Source of the DNA: Rhynchopus sp. YZ270_cl-10
Taxonomy: Eukaryota > Euglenozoa > Diplonemea > Diplonemida > Diplonemidae
Reading direction: 5' to 3'
Assembly: GCA_964035575.1 (NCBI GenBank)
Contig: OZ037914.1
Span: 10,176-74,175 of the forward strand
DNA length: 64,000 nt
The notes beneath the pieces are model-generated. The model was given only the letters and a program-made list of their open reading frames with translations, did not search any database and was not told the DNA's origin. A program made the position numbers and the translations under genes. Shown in pieces: positions 49,401 to 56,873 of this stretch. Numbering within the stretch: the first letter of the stretch is position 1; each line of letters starts with the position of its first letter.

Positions 49401-52400
49401 CTTCACAGGCTGAGCAAGTCTCCGCCAAGTCAGTGGTGTGGCTGCACACGGGGAGGCCAGCTCTGTCCAGGTCCAACGGAGTCTGCTGTCCTAGGGCGAT
49501 GACTTCACACTTTGACAGCTTCACCTTCAGCCCCAGCTCCGCACTGCGTGTCCTCACTAACTCCAGCGCTCGAGCCACCGCCTCTGGGTTCCCCATGATC
49601 GTCCCATCATCGAGGTACCAGATGCTACAGTCGATGCCCTGGACTGCACGCACTTCGTCTGTCAGTGCTTTGATCCCCAGGGAGAAGAGTAGGGGCCCTG
49701 CGGGGTCGCCTTGCTGCGCGCCTCTGGTGGATGGGATCATCTCGTCCCCATACACTAGCCCGGTGTGGGAGTTGTAGCACCATTCGACCCACGGTGAAAT
49801 GGACGGGAGATATTTCCTTGTGGCTTCCAGAAAAGTCTTGCGAAAGATGCTGTTGAATGCGTTCTCGTAGTCAATCTGTACGATCACTTTGTCGCTCCCC
49901 TGGTGTCGTTTTGCGTATGCTGCCACAACCATTGTCGCCGCTTCCAGTCCACCGTCCACCGCCACCCCAACTTGTCTCCCTGGCAGCAGCACTCCTCGTG
50001 CCTTTTCCCTCACAGACGCCACCTCGATCTTGCTCACGACTCGCCGAAGTGTGTTGCCTGCAGAGATGGGGCGGACGTCGCCTTGGTCACCCTTCTTTAA
50101 CGCCACCAGAGTAGCTCCTGCCATGAACATAGCTGTCTCGGAGGGGGCTTTCCCGCGTCGCAGCAGGTCCAGGACTTGCGTCATCAGTGGCAAGATGTTC
50201 AGGTCCGGGTGTTTGACCATCCACCCCTTGAGGTGATCCCCGCGCAGACCAAAGGGACCTGGAGCAGAGCCCTTTGCCATGCTATTTATGGCTTTGAGGG
50301 CGGCGATCGGCTTCAGCGGCTCGGAAGCAATTTCCGGCAGAGAAGTGGCAGGTTGGGGTTCCTCATGGGGGTGCTTTCTGCGGAGGATGTCTGTGGATTC
50401 CTCAGTACGCTCTGCCAGCCCACCCTTGTGGAGGCGGCTCATCCCTGCTGCCATCCTCCCATTCCGCACCTCCCGGACCATCGCCTTCTCCCTTTCTTCC
50501 CACGTTGGTTCCTTCCGCTCCTTCTCCTTCTTCGTACCGCCTGTGCGATTCGCAGCTGCTCGCCACATTGCTGCGATCTCACCTTCTCTCCACTCATCCA
50601 CATCCTTCTGCCGCAAGACTGCCACCTTCGTCTTGAGGTGCTTCCCACCTCGCTTCGCCGGTAGGACCAGCTTCGCGAACATGCACAAACGTTTCCAGCT
50701 TGCCTCATCGCCAACTGCGGCCACATCCTCAAGTGCCTGGGTGAACTCCACAGCGGATAGACGGTCGATGCTCGTGGGGATCGCATCTGTTGTCCTGATG
50801 GGGATTTGAGCTATCTCCCACCACTCCGGCAAGTCAACGTCGTCTGCCTTTTCCACTGCGGTGCGTTCCCTGGGTGTGGGCTTTGCGATCGCCTTTACCA
50901 GTTTCGCACACTGAAGACATGTCTCCTTCGATGCCGACCGTATCCCCCCACACGCTTCACACTGTCCTAACCCCAACTTGTTGAGGGTGTCGTGGGGGAT
51001 GTGGTCGCCGGAAGACAGGTGTGCACCGATGTGTGTGCGCAGGCCGGGAACAGAGAAGGGCTGGGGACGGTGTAGACTGCTTCCGTTGCAACACGGAACA
51101 GGGCAGAAGAGCCTCGGTGCATCAGCCCCCAGAGGAGAAGGCGACTCCTTCGTCATGGCAGGGATGGGTGTTGCTGTTAGGCCTTTCGGGTCAAGCTCTG
51201 CGAAGGGGGCCGACTGGACCATTGCCAGGGCGTTCTTTGGGTCCATTTGCACTTCCTCATAGTGATTATTGAGGAGTGAAACTACCCTGACGCGGCGGTC
51301 TTTCTGCGTCCGCAAGTCTTTCGATGAGGCTGCGGGGTTGATCGTCACCACTGGATTCGGCCCAGGCTGCACTACCGCTATCGTGGTGGACCATGCATTT
51401 GCTGCCAGGTGTAGGGTGAGGTGGTTGCCCCACACCTCAGGGTTGGTGAGGCCGTCAATGAAGCTTGACAGCTGTGCCTCGGTCTCGAAGTAGCGTCTGA
51501 GACCGGTCTTCACCTTCGTGACCCGCGCTCTGTCAGCCAGCTCAGTGCGTGCTTTGCTGACATCCAAGTACAGCGCGTTCTTCTTACCCAGTAAGGCCAC
51601 GTACATGCACTCGCCGTTGGCTGCGTTCGGCACCCTCTTCCCCCCATGCACCTCGAGGAATGCGTCAAGGTTTGCCGCCTCCTCCGGGTTGATGTCCCCG
51701 TCTGCTCCACCTGCCAGCGCCCCGGGCCCCAGGCTTATGCTCTGAGGTGACAGCTCCCACCCGTCCCCTGTCCCCGCCGGTCGCCTCAACCTCTGCATGA
51801 AAACCCACACCCTGCTGGCAAGTACTCGCAACCACAGCCTCCCGCTACGTGCTCTGTATCGGCCCTGTAGGAGCCCCTTCCTCAGCAGCACACTCAGCAG
51901 CTCTGCGTCCCGGATCAGTGCACAACCCAAAGCCCGTGGCGCCGATCTCCCAAGCTCATACCCCACGCAAACCAGAGCCCAGATGGCCACCCACTGCAAA
52001 GCCACTCTCACAACGGCTGCCCTTATCCTGCGGAAAAGTTGAGAGGGCGGACGCTTGCATGGCGCCTTGCGCCGACGGAACCTGCTCGCCTGTGCCTTGG
52101 TCCAGTTCAAGGACCTGTGACCTCGGCGCGTCCTCCTGGTCCCCCTCCTACCCACCAGCCACAATATGAGGTGACTGAGGGTAGGGGCGCGTCTGTCCTT
52201 CCACATGTCCAGGACCGCGAAAGACACAAACACACCCCACTCAGGTGCCTCGGCTACCCAGCGGGGGTCTGGTCGGCGCAGAGAAGAAAGGCGTTCCCAA
52301 AGGATGCTCCACCAGTCAAACCCAAGCCCATGTTCTGCACGCCCCATGTGAACATTGGGGGTGATAAAGGTCCCCCACACCCGTAACGTCACACAGTAAC

Positions 52401-52749
52401 TCTGTCCTTCTCGCCCCGCAAGGCTGGCCCCGAACACCAGCATACCTCGCTCACCCCCACCTACAGTGTTGTTGCTGCAGTTGCTGCTGCTGCTGTTGCT
52501 GTTGCTGTCGGTGCTGCTGCAGGTGCTGCTGATGCCGTTGTTGTTGCTGGTGTTACGGTTGTTGTTGTAGTTGCTGTTGTTGCTGCTGATACTGTCCGCC
52601 CGCACATCCTGTGTCCGCCCGCGCATCCGCTGTCTGCCACCGTTGTTGTAGTTGCTGTTGTTGCTGCTGATGCTGTCCGCCCGCACATCTAGTGTCCGCC
52701 CGCGCATCCACTGTCTGCCACTGTTGTTGTAGTTGTTGTTGTTGTTCAC
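46453..52749 (-). CDS. LINE polyprotein: OTU, zinc fingers, RT, RLE endonuclease, second OTU
   Basis: The frame has 2,098 codons from a GTG at 52,749. The first in-frame ATG lies in an Asn-rich 27-residue repeat, so translation probably starts upstream or after splicing. Residues, counted from the GTG: Asn/Ser-rich repeats 1-100; hydrophobic segment near 250-268; LAGG 346; OTU-like domain with Cys 381 (NGEC) and His 496 (NNHY); zinc fingers near 549-575 and 595-613. The reverse transcriptase has a FNSIF motif near 965, a QQGDPAGPLLF block and YLDDG near 1046. A CCHC motif (CRQCNQPMDTRGDHIFAC, 1371-1389) is followed by a PD-(D/E)XK endonuclease (KPADILL near 1437, RAIDVTV near 1452), the order seen in R2/NeSL-type elements. 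A second OTU-like domain has Cys 1660 (VGDC) and His 1772 (GHFS). A Cys-rich zinc motif spans 1818-1846. Beyond that I recognise nothing. It would reverse transcribe its RNA at a nicked target. The frame is uninterrupted, which suggests a recent insertion. Confidence 0.88.
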   Translation of the reverse strand: MNNNNNYNNSGRQWMRGRTLDVRADSISSNNSNYNNGGRQRMRGRTQDVRADSISSNNSNYNNNRNTSNNNGISSTCSSTDSNSNSSSSNCSNNTVGGGERGMLVFGASLAGREGQSYCVTLRVWGTFITPNVHMGRAEHGLGFDWWSILWERLSSLRRPDPRWVAEAPEWGVFVSFAVLDMWKDRRAPTLSHLILWLVGRRGTRRTRRGHRSLNWTKAQASRFRRRKAPCKRPPSQLFRRIRAAVVRVALQWVAIWALVCVGYELGRSAPRALGCALIRDAELLSVLLRKGLLQGRYRARSGRLWLRVLASRVWVFMQRLRRPAGTGDGWELSPQSISLGPGALAGGADGDINPEEAANLDAFLEVHGGKRVPNAANGECMYVALLGKKNALYLDVSKARTELADRARVTKVKTGLRRYFETEAQLSSFIDGLTNPEVWGNHLTLHLAANAWSTTIAVVQPGPNPVVTINPAASSKDLRTQKDRRVRVVSLLNNHYEEVQMDPKNALAMVQSAPFAELDPKGLTATPIPAMTKESPSPLGADAPRLFCPVPCCNGSSLHRPQPFSVPGLRTHIGAHLSSGDHIPHDTLNKLGLGQCEACGGIRSASKETCLQCAKLVKAIAKPTPRERTAVEKADDVDLPEWWEIAQIPIRTTDAIPTSIDRLSAVEFTQALEDVAAVGDEASWKRLCMFAKLVLPAKRGGKHLKTKVAVLRQKDVDEWREGEIAAMWRAAANRTGGTKKEKERKEPTWEEREKAMVREVRNGRMAAGMSRLHKGGLAERTEESTDILRRKHPHEEPQPATSLPEIASEPLKPIAALKAINSMAKGSAPGPFGLRGDHLKGWMVKHPDLNILPLMTQVLDLLRRGKAPSETAMFMAGATLVALKKGDQGDVRPISAGNTLRRVVSKIEVASVREKARGVLLPGRQVGVAVDGGLEAATMVVAAYAKRHQGSDKVIVQIDYENAFNSIFRKTFLEATRKYLPSISPWVEWCYNSHTGLVYGDEMIPSTRGAQQGDPAGPLLFSLGIKALTDEVRAVQGIDCSIWYLDDGTIMGNPEAVARALELVRTRSAELGLKVKLSKCEVIALGQQTPLDLDRAGLPVCSHTTDLAETCSACEGKVMSVKYGGFAFLGAPIGDDEYCEAYMEKKVEEFAVQLRLLQKVSDSQAGLTLLRQCEGFARMVFYMRAIGHACTHKYLSQYDKEVDAALAALFGDEDGGLPEEARRQAALPCRVGGMGVRRIRDHWTAAAMGARSGLHQLCTELDPSFTWDAEGWERTATLYNEQVAEGARIDPKLQPAVPLRQRDLSAGILEEQLRDLFVKGDAYDKARLNSLALPQAGSWLTAPPTWEHYIPPIAFKAAARLRLHLPIYAEGVSCRQCNQPMDTRGDHIFACRMGGHRILRHNSVRDYVYGAANEAGLSPILEPNHLILGNNKPADILLSTGVGESRGRAIDVTVWTPTSASMVQGAAVAKGYAATKAETAKRKKHGDACAAERLAFTPFALETTGGLGPAAASIWQQMLRFAADRKLGNRVEMSQRWNWGLGTTLQRQIGKAATDRGSLTGCLRGPLRERVDLDPTVDPEEGDLIRLPPDHLPNLEVTDDHQGDIRVSAEEEPETGNEKETAPETAAQDPTPHSELEANLVKWGLSRPQVPVPFRVGDCAFDAVCWSVRSWKVVTSSTLRSLAVERVKRDADLARNAMPDLATWVRWMSLAGNRDRRSWADQTALAGLARALQVVIVAVVSSDSKVHIHRPASKSNGAVAVLHTGAHEAGHFSPLCMTDNTFAYLRSLAPDTPLPEMQCHSTGALSRMEELPGRQGELLTCENCALITECSVPHWFCSSCERTWCEGCGSANAKCVLRAKPVQPVQPVQPTTSQTVGGSYYNSNPAPPQDAATEVKEEVMDEEDSADCADHDTTMDNNTATAAESFVWGPSEQSYNTTPTALTGDHHLGSAKTGGWTAKSHAERRTKLTTLGTSRRAQGNHTRRSGVVEDRSAETTARRPSPPISRGSDVEAKGLVPHSQKEGDRVPRNVEEWADCFFPRGGTRREGMTPLAPEVAYEALDAWWDQREELGRVGGRQTSQYGALRAVLVLMMEATFK
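50900..51717 (-). other. OTU plus zinc-finger module of the LINE
   Basis: This segment is collinear with the Helitron module at 41,246-42,150. The clearest match is RRVRVVSLLNNHYEEV against RRTAVVSLCNEHYEAV, 11 of 16 residues identical by eye. The Cys-to-His distance is 115 residues here and 114 in the Helitron. The distance from the His to the first Cys of the C2H2 finger is 53 here and 60 there. Confidence 0.8.
52580..52746 (-). repeat. 81 bp coding repeat, two copies
   Basis: The 81 bp unit encodes a 27-residue repeat of the type MRGRTLDVRADSISSNNSNY plus Asn/Gly on the - strand. Two copies lie at the start of the main LINE frame. Three more lie at 54,181-54,425. Confidence 0.88.
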
Positions 52750-54180
52750 TTGTCCCCTTTGCCCTCCTCCCCTGAAGAAGAAGTGGGGAGGCGCAGGTCA
52801 GGCTGAGGACCTTTCCGCTGCTAGCCGTCCTACACCCTTTTTACACATACCTGGGGTGTTTCCGACCAGCAGCCCCTCGGTCTCCTGGTTGTGTCCTTTT
52901 CAGACACGCCCTTCCACCGAGAGCACAGCTCACTACCACCCGATGGCTTCTTCCGTATCACAGAAACTTCCGAAGTCCGCGGGGTGTGTAACTCACTGTG
53001 GCCCGACTGTACATTGAGCCCTCTGCTTGAGAGGACCGGCTGGTGACCCAGTCTGTAGCGATCCCATGCGTCCCAGTTTGTGGTTTCACGCACTGGTGGG
53101 ACACAGCCAGCTCGCGCTGACCACTCCAGTCGCCCGGAGGTGGAACCGACGGTCTGAACCGCATGAATCTGCCGACCCAATGCGATCTTTGACCGTTAGC
53201 CAGCCGATTACTCGACCTGACCTCTGCTCGGCAAGTTGGTCACGCCTGTCTGCAGGGGAGTGACTCCCCACAAGTATGCATCCGACACAACTCCCTAACA
53301 GATTCACCAGCCTAGCCTGTTCACATCCCAACCGTCGCGGTTATGTCACCACTCACTAGTGTCGGAGTCTGTTACATGTGAGCCACAACATCGAACGAGT
53401 GCTGCTCACAAAGGCACCACCGCAGCAAATAGCGGTGCAGTTGCTTGCAGTCGTCGAGTGTGCTCACCATGTGGGTAGTCCCTGACTACACCGGCCTCTC
53501 TCTCCCTAGAGGCCGTTGCAACGGTCACCCAGACTCCAACGCGGACAGGAGTGGCTACAGAAGTCTTTGATGGGGGCTTTTACATGGGAGGCACACCCTG
53601 ACCTGGACGGACCAGTTCTGTGGCTGTGGATCACCCCTGTGGATTCAAACAGTGGACGCACCCGGTGCGTCACTGCAGACACCCAGCCAAGGTCCAGGGA
53701 GGACGACATCTCCTGAGCGTACCGACAGCATCCGTGAAGTCCCGAAGGCCAACGCAGCCGCTGCAGACGTTCGGAAGAAGCGCCTCACCCATCGTAGATA
53801 GCCCTGACAGCAGCCACAAGCGTGCAGTAAGAACCACACAATGCAGATACAGCAGTCACCCAGTGAGATGGTCCAGGTCCCCGTCAGCAAGCCGCCATTG
53901 GCAACTACCAAACACCAACCTCTCAGCCACCCCTGTGTGTCCTTTGCTAGTGTGTGTTGACATACCTGGAATTCCGGATGCTAGGTGAGGACTGTCGTCC
54001 CCGTACCACGCACCACCCACTGTCTCCGTGGAGCAGCCCGGGTGATGCGCCGACTAGGAGGTTACACGCCAGACGTTGTCTCGTCTGCTGGTCAACGGGG
54101 CAACAAACCCACCAGGGTCCCCTCTCGGGAACGCACGCCTCCTGTTAGCAGCTACCCGTCGGGGGGCCTAATCCCCTGGG
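52747..54180. other. ~1.43 kb segment splitting the 81 bp repeats (insertion or intron)
   Basis: The 81 bp repeat stops at 52,746 and resumes in register at 54,181, so this stretch was inserted into the array or is spliced out. It is GC-rich with no convincing gene. On the - strand it would begin TCCCAGGGG and end GACAAGTG, so it lacks GT...AG borders at these edges. I found no terminal inverted repeats, poly(A) or clear target duplication. Its nature is unknown. Confidence 0.5.
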
Positions 54181-54964
54181 AGCTGCTGATGCTGCCCGCC
54201 CGCACATCTAGTGTCCGCCCGCGCATCCAGTGTCTGCCACTGTTGTTGTAGTTGCTGTTGTTGCTGCTGATACTGTCCGCCCGCACATCTAGTGTCCGCC
54301 CGCGCATCCACTGTCTGCCACTGTTGTTGTAGTTGCTGTTGTTGCTGCTGATGCTGTCCGCCCGCACATCTAGTGTCCGCCCACGCATCCAGTGTCTGCC
54401 ACCGTTGTTGTAGTTGTTGTTGTTGTTGCTGCTATCAAAGCTGCAGCCGCTTGGGTTGTTGGGCACAGGCCTCTTTTTGGGGTAATAATGGGGGGGAATG
54501 GGGGTGCACCTGCAGCTTCTGTAGCCGCTGCACATGAAGCCCTTGCGGCCATTGCTGCAGGTGTAGATGTTGCTGGTGTGGTTGTTGGAGCCGCTATTGC
54601 TGCAGTAGACGCTGCCATAGAGGCCATCACTCCAGTCATGGCTGCTCATGTTGCTGCAGCGAGAACGTGGTACCTGAGAGTGCTGAGTTGGTGTTGAGGA
54701 GCCCACTCGCGATACGTGCCTGCCGCAACCGTGGGAGGTACTGATGTTGATGGCAGTGCTCCTGCTCACGATGCTGCTGCTCATGCTGCTGCTGCTCATG
54801 CTGCTGCTGCTCATGCTGCTGCTGCACATGCTGCTCCTGCTCATGCTGCTGCTGCTGCGCATGTTGCTCATGTTGCTGCACCAGCTTCGGCTGTCACCCC
54901 CGCCATCATCCATGGCTCCACACAGGAGCACCATAGCCCAAAGCTGGGCACTCCACCTGCACAT
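54152..54964 (-). CDS. Low-complexity N-terminal frame of the LINE (hypothetical)
   Basis: The - strand frame from ATG 54,964 starts MCRWSAQLWAMVLLCGAMDD, which resembles a signal peptide. It continues as Ser/Met/Cys-rich low complexity encoded by GCT/CTG-type triplet repeats, then a stretch ending KKRPVPNNPSG, then an Asn tract and three copies of the 27-residue repeat. It leaves the repeat and stops at 54,152 in the 1.43 kb segment. Because the main LINE frame begins with the same repeat, the two were probably one protein before the segment arrived, or are joined by splicing. The frame could also be a by-product of triplet repeats, since the + strand is open over much of the same stretch with Ala/His-rich frames. 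I do not recognise a family. Confidence 0.4.
   Translation of the reverse strand: MCRWSAQLWAMVLLCGAMDDGGGDSRSWCSNMSNMRSSSSMSRSSMCSSSMSSSSMSSSSMSSSIVSRSTAINISTSHGCGRHVSRVGSSTPTQHSQVPRSRCSNMSSHDWSDGLYGSVYCSNSGSNNHTSNIYTCSNGRKGFMCSGYRSCRCTPIPPHYYPKKRPVPNNPSGCSFDSSNNNNNYNNGGRHWMRGRTLDVRADSISSNNSNYNNSGRQWMRGRTLDVRADSISSNNSNYNNSGRHWMRGRTLDVRAGSISSSQGIRPPDG
54181..54425 (-). repeat. 81 bp coding repeat, three copies
   Basis: These three copies are nearly identical to the two at 52,580-52,746. The 81 bp length keeps the frame, and the phase across the intervening 1.43 kb is consistent with one original array of five units. Confidence 0.88.
54740..54895. repeat. CTG/CAT triplet-rich simple repeat
   Basis: CTGCTGCTGCTCATG-type blocks repeat imperfectly about every 15-18 bp. 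They code Ala/His on the + strand and Ser/Met on the - strand. Confidence 0.85.
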
Positions 54965-55207
54965 CTTCACCACCAAGAAAACAAAAAAGTCAAAACAGTA
55001 AAAAAACAAAAGGACAAGGAAGACAAAATACACGTCTCTACCTGCACTTCGCCAGAGAGGAACTACTCAACGGCCTTCTCTCTGCCCAGGACACGCCACT
55101 AGGAGGCGACAGGTAGGACCCACACAAGGGGGAAAACAAGTGGGGGAAAGGGGATAAGGGGAGAAGCAAAGGACAAGATGGGGTAGTGTGTAGCAAAACG
55201 TGTGTGC

Positions 55208-55210
<3 letters not shown>

Positions 55211-55251
<41 letters not shown>
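55211..55251 (-). repeat. T41 homopolymer, possible poly(A) tail of another insertion
   Basis: There are 41 consecutive T residues on the + strand. If this is an A tail of a - strand retroelement, that element would occupy sequence to the right (55,252 onward). The flanks show no matching duplication that I can find. A simple repeat is the alternative. Confidence 0.5.
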
Positions 55252-55252
<1 letters not shown>

Positions 55253-56863
55253 GTGTTGTCAGGGCGTTCGCTATCGCCATCGTTTTTTCCTGATCGTGGC
55301 GAAATGCCAAAAACCCCGAAATTTTCGTTTTTTTACTAGTGCTTAAAATAGGTCAAAAAAATTTTCCCGCCGGAGAGAAGTTAGTTCGTGGGTGAATCCC
55401 TGGTACTGAATGGTCAAAAAAAATTTGCGATTTGCGCGTGATCCCTTCCCCAGCACAAGTGATATTACAGCTGAACTTTCCTGATACTAAAACCAGCAAA
55501 ACGATGAAGAATTTCATCAATCCCCCCTCACTGAGGGTCTCTTTGTGTTGTTTAATCAAGCAGATGTACAAGAGAGAGGCATCCGTCATATGAGACTTCA
55601 TCCTTATTTTGATTATTTTCAACTCTCTGCCATTGAAGATAGAGTTGACACGAGCAGTGACACCTTCTATAACAGGGGGTACGGTACACCTTCAGCAGAC
55701 TGCAGGATTGAGGAGCGAGCGGGAGTGCTGGGGAAACTTCCTCTCACGGCAGGCGGGTTTACGGATGATTTTGAGTACAGTGGACACCCCTCTGCGACCC
55801 CCGGAGGGGTCTACAGGGTGGTGGGGAGAAATCTCTCTCTCTCTCTCTCTTTTTTTCCCCCTTTATTTATTTATTTATTTATTTATACAGGGTTTCGCCC
55901 CGGTGGGGCGAAGCCCTGGGGCGAAATAAAACGTCATTTTTTCAGGAAAAAAATTTTTTAACGAAAAAAAATATTTTTCGCCCCGGGGCGAACGCCCTGG
56001 GTGTTGTTCAACTTAGCCCTAGGCTCGCTTTTTTTTATCTACATCCAGTGACAGAGGGGGTACTTACTAGTCAAGCGAGTATGTAAACAGCTAGATGTCC
56101 AGACAAGGGCACTTTACTATTGTACTGGCAAGACAGTGCCTGAAAACACAGTTAGTGGCACTAAAATAGAAAGCATGTGGGACAACTACAACCAACACTT
56201 CCCTGCAAATAAGCAAAAGGGTCGTATGTGAGTGCAATTTTTCCCAAAAGGAAAAGGGGAGGGGATGGGACGGGAGGGTTGCTCTGTCTACCGGTGTAGT
56301 TTTATTTTGCTTTGTCTTGGGGAGGGGAGGGGAGGAGAAGGAGGGGATTGAGTGAGCCGTTTCCTCTGTAACACACAAACAAATAAAAAGGAAGTTCCAT
56401 AATCTTTTTAGTAGTTTTCTTTTTGGTGAAAATTTTTGAGAACTTCAGTAAGTGTGACCTGACCCGACTGACTGACACCCAAAGGGTAAAACAACAATAA
56501 CGCACAACAAAATCAACAACAACAATGGTGGGTCTCGTGCTTACCTGTGGTGGTTTTGAAAAATGAAAAATTGAAATTGACCTTCACAAGGTAAAAATGA
56601 AAAACTAAAGGAGTGAAAAAAGGAACTCAAAGGACAAGAGTTCTGTACAAACTCTACTCTACTGCACAATCTATAAAAGTGGCCCAATGGCTCCTGATGC
56701 CACTGGCCTGGCTCTTAGACAGGTCTTACTCCGAGACTGCCCTCTACCCTCAGAGCCTCGTCCAAGGGGTAAGGGCCGTCGCTGGGGTAGACCCGTCCTA
56801 GCCAGCAGCCAACCAAAAATATTAACAAAAAGGAAGGGGGGCGGAAAGGGGGGAAAGGGGGGG
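55252..56863. other. Non-coding distal (5') part of the inserted block
   Basis: No gene is recognised. It contains a (TC)n run at about 55,832-55,850, a (TTTA)n run at about 55,862-55,886, a foldback at 55,888-56,001, G-rich tracts near 56,320-56,350 and a G-rich terminus at 56,835-56,863. It may be the 5' leader of the LINE or a separate, older insertion. A 138-codon frame at 55,545-55,961 runs into the simple repeats and is not convincing. Confidence 0.5.
55888..56001. repeat. GC-rich foldback element
   Basis: An inner hairpin at 55,888-55,918 (CAGGGTTTCGCCCC against GGGGCGAAGCCCTG, one mismatch) is followed by an outer inverted pair: CCCTGGGGCGAAAT near 55,913 matches TTTTTCGCCCCGGGGCGAAC...CCCTGGG near 55,973-56,001. 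It looks like a short palindromic repeat, possibly a MITE. Confidence 0.65.
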
Positions 56864-56873
56864 GCTTGGATTA
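56864..56873 (+). repeat. Target-site duplication, right copy
   Basis: GCTTGGATTA is the second copy of the 10 bp at 45,570-45,579. Immediately after it the Helitron frame resumes with V-R-I-Y-Q-H. Confidence 0.88.

Larger units (their letters stand above)
45580..56863 (-). mobile_element. Inserted block containing a non-LTR retrotransposon (LINE)
   Basis: The 11,284 bp block is bounded by the 10 bp duplication GCTTGGATTA. Its low-coordinate end is a T run (45,580-45,590), a 47 bp segment and a second T run (45,638-45,667), as left by one or two poly(A)-tailed insertions on the - strand. The main frame (46,453-52,749) has reverse transcriptase and restriction-like endonuclease. The high-coordinate end is a G-rich tract (C-rich on the coding strand). 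The block also holds a 1.43 kb segment at 52,747-54,180 that splits an 81 bp repeat and a T41 run at 55,211-55,251, so it may be composite. It broke the Helitron and is therefore younger than that Helitron copy. Confidence 0.88.

Noticed and set aside
52830-54148. Several 60-120 codon frames in the 1.43 kb segment
   Set aside because: Frames of similar length are open on both strands of this GC-rich sequence, and none has a motif.
52747-54180. Canonical GT-AG intron in the LINE N-terminus
   Set aside because: At the borders set by the repeat register the - strand begins TCCC and ends AGTG, so it is not a canonical intron. A non-canonical intron is left open as a finding.
54392-55102. Ala/His-rich + strand frames
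   Set aside because: They are products of GCT/CAT triplet repeats opposite the probable N-terminal part of the LINE.
55545-55961. 138-codon frame in the distal part of the insertion
   Set aside because: It runs into (TC)n and (TTTA)n simple repeats and shows no known domain.
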